Shown here one piece after another: positions 11,203 to 21,841 of a stretch of DNA of 64,000 nucleotides (the first letter of the stretch is position 1; every line of letters starts with the position of its first letter). Source of the stretch: Nemophila menziesii (Eukaryota; Streptophyta; Magnoliopsida; Boraginales; Hydrophyllaceae); contig JARWIR010000010.1 of NCBI GenBank assembly GCA_029959085.1, forward strand, positions 34,092,731 through 34,156,730, read 5' to 3'. The notes under the pieces are model-generated. The model did not search any database, had not been told where the DNA came from, and saw only the letters and a list, made by a program, of their open reading frames with translations. Position numbers and translations under genes: made by a program.

Positions 11203-11566
11203 AGGAATCGGTTTATATTTATTATAAATATTCGTTTATTAATGTAATGTATTTTTCTGATTAAAATAATAATACTTTAGAAAAAAGTAATTTGAGACTT
11301 ACTTCACTGAGATATTGTAATAAGTGCTTGTTATTTTTTTTTGAATACATGAGATGAGGGAGCCACTTTGGATAGATGTTTGTTATCAATCCAAAACGTC
11401 GAACTCAAGGGGTGTTATTGCAAGAATAGACCGATTTTAGGTCGTTATGTAACTACCTAAAAGAAAAAAGAAAAAGATAATGCTGAGTTAAGCAGCTATC
11501 CTAAAAAATGGATGGCATTGGCAATGAAATAAAAATGTATTTTCCAACACAATAAAAGTAAAATAA
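11203..11566. other. Distal part of duplicated upstream flank, unit 1
   Basis: This AT-rich stretch matches 23060-23371 upstream of copy 2 closely, with small indels. It includes GTCGAACTCAAGGGGTGTTATTGC and neighbouring words. No gene is seen. It ends at the AATATAAATAACCA site where LINE sequence begins in both units. Confidence 0.6.
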
Positions 11567-11585
11567 ATATAAATAACCATTTGTA

Positions 11586-11850
11586 TTTTTTTTTGGACGG
11601 AGTTATATTCAAATCACGACCACTTCCATCTATCCTATTCCTATCCTTGACACTCCCAATATAATATCGTGGAAACCCATTAAATCGCTCTTGGCCCCGC
11701 ATCTAGCTTCTTTTGCAAGACTGTCCGTCTGACAATTAACTCTTCTCGGGACGTGCCGAAAAAAGATCCCGCCATCATCTTCCGCCATCCTCCTAATTCG
11801 TCGGATGATCGGTCAAATAGTCCATCTTGCAGCTAATGCCTGCCTAATAA
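11586..11850 (-). mobile_element. Short 5'-truncated L1-type LINE fragment (LINE-A')
   Basis: Nine T residues at 11586-11594 (poly-A tail on the minus strand) are followed by about 260 bp that resemble the RNase H end of plant L1 ORF2. The minus-strand reading includes QTDSLAKEA and IQEVIRQALAARW. It occupies the same host position as LINE-A in unit 2 (23386). By eye it is clearly more diverged from LINE-A than the flanks are from each other, so it looks like a different subfamily. Confidence 0.6.
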
Positions 11851-11870
11851 CCTCTTGTATTTAAAATACA

Positions 11871-12735
11871 TGGTAGACACTTTGAATTTTATTTTATTTT
11901 TTAAATAAAAAGGTGTCTATTGACATAAAACAACAAAAATCAAAATAGAATAAACTAATACCCAATTTACTGAATTCCTCAACAAGTTCGTAAATGTTAA
12001 TGATTATCTTGCGAACCTCCGTGGCTTCGTCTTTAGTCTTTTTAGCGAGTTTATTCGCTTTCCCAATGAACCTCTTAGGAATATGTTTGAAGGTTATAGG
12101 TCCAAATTCAACGACCAATTGTTTGATCTTTCTGATAATCAGTTGAATTTTCCACCTCGCGATTGACAACAACCTAATATCTTGGATAATTTCAAAGTTT
12201 TCTGAATAGATTACCTTTTTCAAAAAATTCCTTACATTTTTTTTAGTTTTAAGGATCGTCGTTGCCTCCCCTTCTAATATAAAGTCACAGAGGACCGAAT
12301 TTTTTAAGTTTTTTTACACCTAGTGTTGTTGTGAATTTGTGATCCCAATTCGCGTATCTTCGAACTTTTGACTAAAAGGGGCGTCACATAAGAATATGAT
12401 ATCTGTTTCATAACTTGCGATTTCTACATTCCGATCGGGATTCCTTTGTTGTAGACTTATTTGATGGGTTATTGGTATTCCTCCAACCTATACCATATTA
12501 TTTTGACATGAGTTTATTGGTGGAGGTAATCCTACGATCTCATTCGATAAAACAATTCTCGTATAACGCTTTCATGTTATCTTTCCAAATGTTCCACATG
12601 CATATCATAATATAATCTACTACTAATTTTTTTTTCAAACCACCTTCGAGTATATATTTACTGTTTCAATAATCCAATTCCCAAGACTCACCTTCATGTT
12701 ATCTTCAATTTTCAGTTGTACTTGTGATCTTGCCC
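11871..12735 (-). mobile_element. LINE-B, unit 1, part 1 (RNase H and 3' region)
   Basis: The minus strand carries the RNase H tail of an L1-type ORF2: WKIQLIIRKIKQLVVEFGP, then ITFKHIPKRFIGKANKLA, read from about 12160 to 12030. It is followed towards 12735 by the degenerate zinc-ribbon linker region. Stops and frame changes are frequent. The sequence matches 62888-63760 along its length, so it belongs to the duplicated unit. Element D interrupts it at 12741. Confidence 0.78.
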
Positions 12736-12740
12736 AAATA

Positions 12741-14104
12741 TGAAAGTCCTAGAGGGGGGGTGAATAGGACTACTAATATGATTAATTCCTAATTAAAAAA
12801 TATTTTGGACAATTATAAGTTTAAGAAAGAAACTTCTAAGTCAACTAATATATCAAACACTTATGGGATCATGCATAGGATAAGCTAGAGGTTCGATATA
12901 TAAGTTTAACATGTAAAACGAGTTTCTATTTTCTTACTACTCTAGATGACAATAGGTTGATTAACTAGATAAACATTATTACGATATTTATACTAGCAAG
13001 TAATCAAACATATAAAGTGCGGAAAGTAAATAGAGTAGGGATAGAAAGATACACGAGATTTATAGTGGTTCGGTTTCCCTACATCCACTACCTAAGGAAG
13101 CCTCCTTAGGATTTCAAGCTTTTCACTAAGCTTCCGTGTCTCTCTTAACCGGGTCGAGAACACAATAACCCTTACAACCTCTTCGATAACACGAAGGACA
13201 AACACTTGTGCTATCGCAACACAAGGACAACCTCTTCGAAACCACGAAGGATAAACACTTGTGTAATCACAACACAAGGATACCAAGTATACTCCCTATA
13301 CTTGAATTCTCTCTTAATCTATCTATTACAAGACCTAGACTTAAGAGGATAGATACAAAGTGTTTAAAAGGGGTGCAAACAACTTTGCTAGATAATCTCC
13401 TAAAGAATAGATATAACTATAAGCTTGTAAACTCCTCTTGAGTAGATAATAACTTTGAAGCTTATTGGTTTAAGCTCTTGATCAAGCTTGGATAATTAAC
13501 TTTGATAGCTTGAGACCTCTAACTTTATATGAGATTGATATGTATAATAGTTGAAGTGTTAGAGGTGAGTTTCTCCTTCAAAGAGCTCATATTTATAGCA
13601 CAAGAAAGTCCCCAACGGATATAAAGTTGATGGTGAACTTTGTTCCAAACCGGGTTCCCGGTTTCCCAAATGCGGGTACCCGGTTTCAATTGTAACGGCT
13701 ATAAAACGGCTATATTAACTTGATGTTGACTTGAGCTTTCACCAAACCGGGTTCCCGGTTTTCCCAAATGCGGGTACCCGGTTTCTACTGACTTTGAGAT
13801 TTTGATATTTTGATTCGTTGCTCGGATGGAAAAGTTTTCTTCACGAGAGTTGTTGTAAACATCATTTTAAGAAACTTTGTTGTTGATCATGAAAGCTTAT
13901 TCTCAATGTACACATAAGATAAGGTTAAAAGTAATGGTATGAAAATTAGCTACTAATGATATGAAAATAAGGCTATGATCAAAATGATGTTAATTGTGCT
14001 TTTTGATGAATTAGAGTGCAAGATAATAAAGTGAGATTAGCACACTAAACAATAGAGGATTTGTCACATTAAAACACCTAATCGATGGGGGCAATATGCC
14101 AACA
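12741..14104 (-). repeat. Element D 3' LTR
   Basis: 1364 bp; on the minus strand it starts TGTTGGCATATTGCCCCC and ends GACTTTCA. A TATA-type box (TATAAATA, minus) lies at 13597-13590. Two pairs of GC-rich palindromic words (AACCGGGTTCCCGGTTT and CGGGTACCCG) lie at 13648-13687 and 13745-13785, upstream of the TATA box on the minus strand. Confidence 0.92.
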
Positions 14105-15217
14105 ATCTCCCCCTTTTTGATGATGACAAATCAATCACTAAAACACATATGGAGATTAACTCCCCCTCACAAAAAGCATTAAGTCAAAGTGTATTTTCAT
14201 GAAAAATACATGCATTTGTGAGTTTTGTAAAGTGCAAGTTTTGAAAGTTTTAGTGCACATATTTCTCCCCCTTTGTCTTCATCAAAAAGACGAAATAAAT
14301 GTATAACCCATAACTAAGGAAGAAGAGCTAAAACTCAAGTGAATAGATTTTAAACAAAGATACTAAGAGTGTGCAAGAGTTTAGAGATTGAAACAATGTT
14401 TAGAAGGAGATGCACAAAGATAGATAATTGCAAGAGCTAAGAGATAGAGGCTTTTTACCAACTCCTTGATCGATAGATTTTCATTTCATATGCTTTCTAA
14501 TGACACAAACGATTAGTTGCAATATATGAGATGAAAGATTAGACTAAGCATTTGAGTTTTTAAATATGATTTAACAAAAACTCCCCCTTACACAATGCAT
14601 AGAGTTTGTTTCAATTTGTAAAAAGTTTTGATCTACTATTTTTCCCTAAAAAGACTATTTTGAAATTATTTTGAAAAACTTTAGGGGGTAAAATGTAATT
14701 TTTGAAAAGCATGGGTGATAAAAATATTTTTCAAAAGTTTTAAGGACTCAAAAGCAATTTGAAAAATCTTTTAGGGACCTAAATGCAATTTTCAATCATT
14801 TTGGGAACTAAGACAAATTTGAACAAACTATAGGGACTAAAATGCAATATAGGATAAGATCAAGGATAAGAGAGCAATAGTACCTATATCATCAAGGAAA
14901 ATGTTAGTAATATCAAAGCATAAACTTGAAGCAACTAAACATTAAATATCCAAAATAAAACCATAGCATACTAAAACAAATATCCAAATTAAACACCATA
15001 GCATACTAGATCAAATATCCAAATCAAACCAAGTTAAACATAAAGCATCCTAAACCATTATCCAAATAAAACATGTAGCAATAATATCCTAGATGTCCAA
15101 AACACGGACCCTTAAACAATTAAAGCATAAAAACCACAAACTTAGTTCAAAACACTAAGAAACACATAAAAGCCAAGTAAAATGAAGATTTAACTAAAAC
15201 ACCCAAACAAGAACGAT
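14105..15217 (-). other. Element D 3' non-coding region with repeated polypurine tracts and tandem repeats
   Basis: On the minus strand polypurine tracts with a GGGGGAG core occur at about 14119-14107 (the functional site by position), 14167-14160, 14274-14265 and 14588-14581. About five loose 31-bp units with the core AGGGACTAAAATGCAAT (plus strand) span 14681-14850. Imperfect units of about 40 bp containing CATAGCATACTAAA and ATATCCAAAT span 14945-15095. No ORF. Confidence 0.7.
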
Positions 15218-16525
15218 TTAGCGATTATCACGAGGAGAGCGGCTTCTAGACCTTCTTCCATTTCCAACATCATCACGAAGACATGAAACTTCATTTTTCA
15301 ATCCCTCAATTCGATTATTCATATTTTCAAACCATCCTTTGATTTCCGCAAAACCCTCTTTAATAACATTCAACAAAGTGGATTCAACTTTATCAAGATC
15401 ATCTTTAGTAGCAACATTTGAGGAAGAACCAATGGAAGATTTTGAACGGGAAGTGGTATAAGACGGAGGAGGATTAATAGGCATAACCTCACGGGAAGGA
15501 ATGTTAAGAGACTCAATAGTGGGACCCGAGGAAGTGATATTTTGACCAACATTTTTCAAGATAGTTTTTCGAAGATTTTCGGGAAGATGATCAAAAACAT
15601 GCTTATCAATGTATTCTCCATTGTAAACGAAGATTTTCATAGTTTTCAAAAAAGGAATATCAAACCTCCAAATTGGTTCAAAATCACGAGGGTCAGGAGA
15701 GGGAGATATTTTCTTAACATTGATTAAGAGATAACTAAGAGCAATACCATATGGTAGAGAAGAATTCGAATGAGCACGATAATCCAAGTTACGAATGAAA
15801 ATTTTGCAAAAATTGATAGGCCTTTTCGAATAAAGATGAAATAGAAGGATTGCTTCATAAGGAGCAATTGTACCATCTTTCCTATCTTTTCCTAAAAGAC
15901 AAAACAAGATAATTTTGTGTGCTAAACGAATATCCGGAGTAAATAAACTCGATAGCCAAGGCTGAGTATGGGTTTGAAACATTTTTGATGACATAAAAGC
16001 CTCAACCTCGTTTTTCAAAGGAATATCAATCAATTCTTTACTTCTATTCCAACCCGAAACGATAAAATTCTCATAACCACTATTTTGAAGTTTAAAAGCT
16101 TTTTCAATGGTTTTTGGAGTAATGGAAAGATTTTTGTTTGAAACCATTGATTTTAAAGTGCAAGAATCACAATCTAGTGGATGGATATTTTTGTAAAAAT
16201 CATTAACAAGGGATTCATAAGACTTATTTTCTAGAGATAGGAAAAAATCTAATCCTTGAAATTGAAATAAATGGAAGAGATTAGAATTTGAGCCATTTAC
16301 CAAAGAGATGGAAGCACTTAGTGAAGGAGATGAAATTGATCTTCCCCAAAGGATCTTGATGTTTTTCCTCACCATTCTTTGTCTTGTGGGTTCTTCTTCA
16401 AGCTCTAAATCATCTTCTTCATCTTCAAAAATTGGGTCTATCTCAATATCTTCATCTTCTTCATCAATGATTCTCTTGTTTTTGGAAGCCCTTGAAGCTC
16501 TAGAAGCTTTGGAAGATGAAGCCAT
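15218..16525 (-). CDS. Element D accessory ORF2: plant-transposon-protein-like domain with coiled coil
   Basis: An intact 435-residue ORF. ATG 16525-16523 is chosen because it sits in a good GGCCATGGC context; the upstream TTG in frame is not needed. The N-terminus is Ser/Lys-rich and then strongly acidic (about residues 18-45). The middle (about 75-330) reads as a globular helical domain with LVNDFYKNIHPL, NKNLSITPKTIEKAFKL, LFTPDIRLAHKIILFCLL and LPYGIALSYLL. This pattern fits what I recall as the 'putative plant transposon protein' domain (Pfam PF20167), not checked. The C-terminus (about 375-420) is a probable coiled coil (WFENMNNRIEGLKNEVSCL) ending in an Arg/Ser-rich RRSRSRSPRDNR tail. 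There is no signal peptide or membrane segment, so it is not an envelope-like protein. Its role is unknown; compare ORF2 of elements A and C. Confidence 0.72.
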   Translation of the reverse strand: MASSSKASRASRASKNKRIIDEEDEDIEIDPIFEDEEDDLELEEEPTRQRMVRKNIKILWGRSISSPSLSASISLVNGSNSNLFHLFQFQGLDFFLSLENKSYESLVNDFYKNIHPLDCDSCTLKSMVSNKNLSITPKTIEKAFKLQNSGYENFIVSGWNRSKELIDIPLKNEVEAFMSSKMFQTHTQPWLSSLFTPDIRLAHKIILFCLLGKDRKDGTIAPYEAILLFHLYSKRPINFCKIFIRNLDYRAHSNSSLPYGIALSYLLINVKKISPSPDPRDFEPIWRFDIPFLKTMKIFVYNGEYIDKHVFDHLPENLRKTILKNVGQNITSSGPTIESLNIPSREVMPINPPPSYTTSRSKSSIGSSSNVATKDDLDKVESTLLNVIKEGFAEIKGWFENMNNRIEGLKNEVSCLRDDVGNGRRSRSRSPRDNR

Positions 16526-17142
16526 GGCCAAGGAGATGATGAAGGTTTAATGGAGGAGTTAGGGTTTGAAGGGTTTTCGTTTTTGAGAGAGAAAGGAGAT
16601 GAAAAACGGTTTTGAAAAGTGAAGGAAAAGAGGAAAGACCAAGGGTTTTGACTAGTCGGATTTTACACAGATTAGGAACCGGGTTCCCGCATTCACCAAA
16701 ACCGGGTACCCGGTTTCCTTCTGTATGCTTCGGTTTTGAAGGGTATGAATGATATAAAACAATTTTGCAAAATCACCCGAAACAAAAACGAAACCTCCCC
16801 AATAGTTTAGACATGTTATAAAACTACCAAAAACATTTTTGTTATGAAAAATAATGAAAAGGAAATCACGAAAATAGGGAAAAGGTTTATTGCATAAAGA
16901 CCCCTATATTTTTAAGAAAGTACAAAAAGACCCAAAGTGAAAACTAAGCAATTTTAAAGCATGAAAGGGTCAAGACTTGCAAGATATAGCACATAGAGGA
17001 TAAAGCACATAAAACACATAGCAAACATTAAGATAAAAAGGAAGAAAGGAGAGAATTCACCGTATTTTCCTTTTACGAGGTATGAACGTCCTTTTGCATA
17101 TAATTCAATTTTCTTGACGCTCAATACCTTTAATGAATATTA
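16526..17142 (-). other. Leader between gag and ORF2 of element D, with GC-rich palindromes
   Basis: Non-coding. GGAACCGGGTTCCCGC and AACCGGGTACCCGGTTT at about 16675-16714 repeat the words found in the LTRs and lie about 150 bp upstream of the ORF2 start. The rest is AT-rich with a purine-rich stretch near 17040-17055. Confidence 0.65.
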
Positions 17143-17457
17143 CTATGGTAACCGAGGTGGAATGGATCCGGGAATACGATTAGTATTTTTCACGATCCAT
17201 GTCAGTTTTTCATTTTGAGTGAGCTCCTCATTGGTGAGTTCATCATGATCTATTTCTTCTTGATTTGACTTAAGAACTCCCGCTTTATTTAACTCCTCTT
17301 TATATGGAACGAATGATCCTTTCATCATGATTCTCCATTTGTTGGGATCTTTGGCTTTGATAAATTTCTCCATTTTTGTTCTCCAATTAAAATTGTAAGT
17401 TCCTACAAAAAGTGGAGGTCGGGTAGAAGACGACTTTTCCAAAAGATTAGATTCCAT
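17143..17457 (-). CDS. Truncated copia Gag N-terminus (element D)
   Basis: A 104-residue ORF from the ATG at 17457. The reading RPPLFVGTYNFNWRTKMEKF followed by IKAKDPNKWRIMMKGSFVP matches the N-terminal region of copia/Sirevirus Gag proteins, where an aromatic-rich patch precedes a W-x-x-K/R-M helix. It ends after NTNRIPGSIPPRLP, well before any zinc knuckle, so only the first part of Gag remains. It lies directly after the primer binding site, the normal place for gag. Whether so short a product is made or used is unknown. Confidence 0.65.
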   Translation of the reverse strand: MESNLLEKSSSTRPPLFVGTYNFNWRTKMEKFIKAKDPNKWRIMMKGSFVPYKEELNKAGVLKSNQEEIDHDELTNEELTQNEKLTWIVKNTNRIPGSIPPRLP

Positions 17458-17514
17458 ATCGTTTACTCTACTAACGATTAAGCTATTCACGTAGAGTTAG
17501 GCTCTGATACCAAT

Positions 17515-18877
17515 TGAAAGTCCTAGAGGGGGGGTGAATAGGACTACTAATAAGATTAATGCCTAATTAAAAATCTTTTGGACAATTATAAGTTTAAGAA
17601 AGAAACTTCTAATTCAATTAATATATCAAACACTTATGGGATCATGCATAGGATAAGCTAGAGGTTCGATATATAAGTTTAACATGTAAAACGAGTTTCT
17701 ATTTTCTTACTACTCTAGATGACAATAGGTTGATTAACTAGATAAACATTATTACGATATTTATACTAGCAAGTAATCAAACATATAAAGTGCGGAAAGT
17801 AAATAGAGTAGGGATAGAAAGATACACGAGATTTATAGTGGTTCGGTTTCCCTACATCCACTACCTAAGGAAGCCTCCTTAGGATTTCAAGCTTTTCACT
17901 AAGCTTCCGTGTCTCTCTTAACCGGGTCGAGAACACAATAACCCTTACAACCTCTTCGATAACACGAAGGACAAACACTTGTGCTATCGCAACACAAGGA
18001 CAACCTCTTCGAAACCACGAAGGATAAACACTTGTGTAATCACAACACAAGGATACCAAGTATACTCCCTATACTTGAATTCTCTCTTAATCTATCTATT
18101 ACAAGACCTAGACTTAAGAGGATAGATACAAAGTGTTTAAAAGGGGTGCAAACAACTTTGCTAGATAATCTCCTAAAGAGTAGATATAACTATAAGCTTG
18201 TAAACTCCTCTTGAGTAGATAATAACTTTGAAGCTTATTGGTTTAAGCTCTTGATCAAGCTTGGATAATTAACTTTGATAGCTTGAGACCTCTAACTTTA
18301 TATGAGATTGATATGTATAATAGTTGAAGTGTTAGAGGTGAGTTTCTCCTTCAAAGAGCTCATATTTATAGCACAAGAAAGTCCCCAACGGATATAAAGT
18401 TGATGGTGAACTTTGTTCCAAACCGGGTTCCCGGTTTCCCAAATGCGGGTACCCGGTTTCAATTGTAACGGCTATAAAACGGCTATATTAACTTGATGTT
18501 GACTTGAGCTTTCACCGAACCGGGTTCCCGGTTTTCCCAAATGCGGGTACCCGGTTTCTACTGACTTTGAGATTTTGATATTTTGATTCGTTGCTCGGAT
18601 GGAAAAGTTTTCTTCACGAGAGTTGTTGTAAACATCATTTTAAGAAACTTTGTTGTTGATCATGAAAGCTAATTCTCAATGTACACATAAGATAAGGTTA
18701 AAAGTAATGGTATGAAAATTAGCTACTAAGGATATGAAAATAAGGCTATGATCAAAATGATGTTAATTGTGCTTTTTGATGAATTAGAGTGCAAGATAAT
18801 AAAGTGAGATTAGCACACTAAACAATAGAGGATTTGTCACATTAAAACACCTAATCGATGGGGGCAATATGCCAACA
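17515..18877 (-). repeat. Element D 5' LTR
   Basis: 1363 bp, nearly identical to the 3' LTR. The TATA-type box lies at 18370-18363 (minus strand). The palindromic pairs lie at 18421-18460 and 18517-18559. Confidence 0.92.
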
Positions 18878-18882
18878 AAATA

Positions 18883-20276
18883 ACTATACCGACATTACAA
18901 TTCAAGAGTAAATGTTCTACCGTTTACGTGTTATTGTAGCACCATTAACATTCGCTTGTATCAGAACATTTCCTTTTGCATAGATTTTTTTTTGTGGGAA
19001 TTGAATTGTTGCAAGCTTCCCACGTAAAGATTCTTATCTTTTTTTATATGTTTAATTCCATATAGTCTACCACAGCTTTCAATTGTATCTTTCTAGAGCT
19101 TTTGTTGATTGGGGTTGTTGTATCACCTGTTCATCTGTAAGTACTTTTATATCCTGTTTTAGTAGTATATTTACCATCAAAATAAAAAGGCCAAAACAAT
19201 ATATTGATAAAAGCAGTAAAAAATTATATGAATCTAGTAATGCAGGGTATAATTGGTTTTGGAAAAATGTTGTCTAGAATTTCAAGATCCCATTTAGAAG
19301 AATCTTGTTTCCAAAGTTGATTACCTTTAGTAAACTCACAATTGGGTGTTTCTCCAATTTCCATTCAGTATCCATCCATCTGTCGTTCCAAATATTAATA
19401 TTTTCCCTATTCCTTATTTGCAATATCCTATATTTTTTATAAAATATCTACCTTCCATGATGCTAGCATATTTCTACTTTGTCGTAATTTAACATCCATA
19501 AATTTTTATTGTGAAAGTCTTTACTTTTTAGTGGTTTGTCTGCCAATGTTGAAGGACTAGACAACATTCTTCAGGCATGTGCTGCAAAAAACGCAATATT
19601 AATTCTTTTTGAATCCTTGAAACTAATTCCTCATAATAATCTACCTATTTCTAGTTTCTCCCATGCTATCCAGCGAATCCTGTTTCGTTCTCCAGAATTC
19701 CATCAAGAATTGGAAATTATAGAGATTAGCTTATTACAAAAATTAATGGGATATGAAATAATGGACATGGTATAATTCGGTATAACTTGTAAATGAGCTT
19801 TAAGGAGTACTTCCTTTCCACCTTTAGATAAAAGTTTAACTTTCCACCCATCTGTTTATTTTTTTAAGTTTCTTCATGATCCATTCAAGTGATTCAACTT
19901 TAGATCTTTTATGGAATAAAAGAATATCTAAATAATTACCTAAATTGTTTATTTCGTCAATGTTTATTCCATTAGCTCTATTGTCTCTTTTATATTGTGG
20001 GGTTTCTTTGCTAAATATAATTGTTAATTTATCAAAATTGATACTTTTTGCTCTGAACCCTTGCAATAAATATCGAGACATTCTCTGAAAGCTGAATGTC
20101 AGTATCATCAATAGTCAAGAAAAATAAAGAGTCATCTTCAAAAAGTAAATTAAAAATACTACGACAATTTCTATTAGTTTTGATCCCTTGAATGAAATTA
20201 TTATGAACATAATAATCATTAAGGCTGATTAGGGACTCAGTCATTATAGTAGAAAGAAATGGAGATAAGGGATCCC
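18883..20276 (-). mobile_element. LINE-B, unit 1, part 2 (reverse transcriptase region)
   Basis: Continuation of LINE-B beyond element D. On the minus strand from 20270 it reads RDPLSPFLSTIMTESLISL, then FNLLFEDDSLFF, where FEDD replaces the usual FADD of the RT active site, and near 20000 KLTIIFSKETP and NLGNYLDILL. It is fragmented by many stops and is inactive. It is cut off at 20276 by an LTR remnant. The part 18883-19120 matches 63758-64000. Confidence 0.75.
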
Positions 20277-21841
20277 TGGTGGGGGAAAATGTGTAAAAAA
20301 ATAAACAGATAAATAAAGATAATAATAAAGGAGACACCTTTGACTAGCATGAGAAACTCACCGCAAGTATTACAGATCGTTTGCAAGTTTAGTTATTAAG
20401 TAAAAGTTCGTTCGCAGGGATTTGATCATAAGATCTACTTATGTATATAAAGAAGTGTAGGAGGAATTACTTGTTTGATAAAAAGTCAATAAAAATTAAT
20501 ATTTATTTGGTTTGTTGATAGAAAAGATAATAATGCAAATAAATTATATAACAAAGAATGTAGATGAGAAATATAGCTTAGGGCTGCTAGTATGCACTTA
20601 TCCTTCTAAATCAATATTCTAGCTATAAGGGTGATTAAATCTCTTAGATAAATAGTCAGGATTCTATATTCCTCCTAACCCCCTTCCGGGTAGACTTAGG
20701 TGGCAACCTAACAATTATTAGGGGACTTGGGTAAGGGGACCCTACAATAATGACCGGTGATTAAATCTCAAACCCTAAAGACTATCTAGGTAGGCAAGCC
20801 CTTCCTGATCACTACCGCACAATAGACGCTTATGTGATACTTCAATGATTAGACACCCCTTCCGGGTGACCATCTAACTACTATTAATGGGGTAGCCTAT
20901 ACTCGTGCCTTAGCACGAAATTTAGTCAATAAATCCAAGCACATAAAACATATATATGGTTAAGAAGCTAAAATCAATTTAAAAAGGTTTCCCAAAATAA
21001 CATAAAAGAAAATAAAGAATTAGAACAGATTATACATATGCAAACCCAAGCTATGAGAAAATTAGTTCATATATAAAGACATAGAAAATTAGTTCATATC
21101 TAAAGACATAGAAATAAACTACAGATAAAAGTAATTAGAAAAAAAGATAAGCTAAAGAATCTAATACAAATTACCCAAATGATAGAGTGAGATGATGGAG
21201 AAGAGGAATATGCTACTTTCCAACTTCTTGTCCTCCTCTCTACAAGTCTTGTTGCTTCTCTGGATGACTTCTAAGAGTAATAATAATTAAAGGCTGAGCA
21301 AAGACAAGCAAGGACATGTTTAAAATGATCAGAGGGTGTATTTATAGGTGTTAAGAGGCTCCTAGGTCAGATTCTTGGAGTAGAAGGCAAGAAATTGGAC
21401 TCCTTTTCCAAATCAAATTCGTTTCCTATAAATATAGAAGATAGGATAAAAATTGTTGTCTTGTTTCGGTCATATCTCATTGTTATTGCTCCGATTCTCG
21501 CCTACTTTATATCAAAACGCCCGCGTCGAAAATATCTACACTTTTCCTTTAGATTGCTCCTCCAAATTCCCAGCCTATTTTAAGTTATCTTTACTTTAGT
21601 GGATGTGGATGCAGAATTTCAGATTTACTCGACAACCTTTCTTTTCTTATATTATCTGTACTTCCTTTTATCTCAAATTTCCATCTTATTATTCTTAGTA
21701 TTGATTTGGCATCTAATTAATTATCATATATTTTTAAAGTTTCATATTAACACACATATTAAACCAAATATGCTCTAAAAATAATAAATCATCAAATCAA
21801 GACAAGAAATAAAAATTTGTCAAAATACAAATAAAAATCTT
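20277..21841 (-). repeat. Truncated LTR of the A/B/C family at the duplication junction
   Basis: About 1.56 kb of diverged LTR in minus orientation. It starts TGGTGGGGGAAAATGTG, comparable to TGGTGTCGCCTAGGGTGTG of element A, and contains the conserved ATTACAGATCGTTTGCAAGTTT, CCTTCCGGGTGACCATCTAAC and ATATGCTCTAAAAATA segments. The last 100 bp or so and the terminal GACATCA are missing. It joins directly to exon 2 of the second reductase-like copy, so this boundary is a rearrangement breakpoint and not a clean solo LTR. No target duplication was found. Confidence 0.7.

Larger units (their letters stand above)
12741..18877 (-). mobile_element. Element D: non-autonomous Sirevirus-like copia element
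   Basis: A 6137-bp element with a 5-bp duplication AAATA (12736-12740, 18878-18882). On the minus strand the order is 5' LTR (18877-17515), primer site TGGTATCAGAGC (17512-17501), short gag ORF, accessory ORF2, a 1.1-kb AT-rich tail, polypurine tract AAAAAGGGGGAGA (14119-14107) and 3' LTR (14104-12741). The GGGGGAGAT-TGTTGGCATATTGCCCCC boundary and the repeated polypurine tracts are features I associate with Sireviruses. Protease, integrase, RT and RNase H are all missing, so it must depend on proteins in trans. LTRs differ at only about a dozen places by eye, so it is young. Confidence 0.88.

Noticed and set aside
13092..13441. Small ORFs repeated identically at 17865-18214
   Set aside because: They lie inside the two LTRs of element D and are identical only because LTRs are; no protein features.
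15218..16525. ORF2 of element D (and of A and C) as an envelope-like gene
   Set aside because: Position fits, but there is no signal peptide, membrane segment or glycosylation-rich ectodomain; the C-terminus is a coiled coil or Arg/Ser tail.
17501..17512. tRNA-like sequences next to LTRs (also 2725, 33772, 36539, 48178 and 58117)
   Set aside because: These are only 11-18 nt complements of tRNA 3' ends, that is primer binding sites, not tRNA genes.
20277..21841. Clean solo LTR
   Set aside because: The terminal 100 bp and the target duplication are missing and it abuts a truncated exon, so it is a breakpoint remnant.
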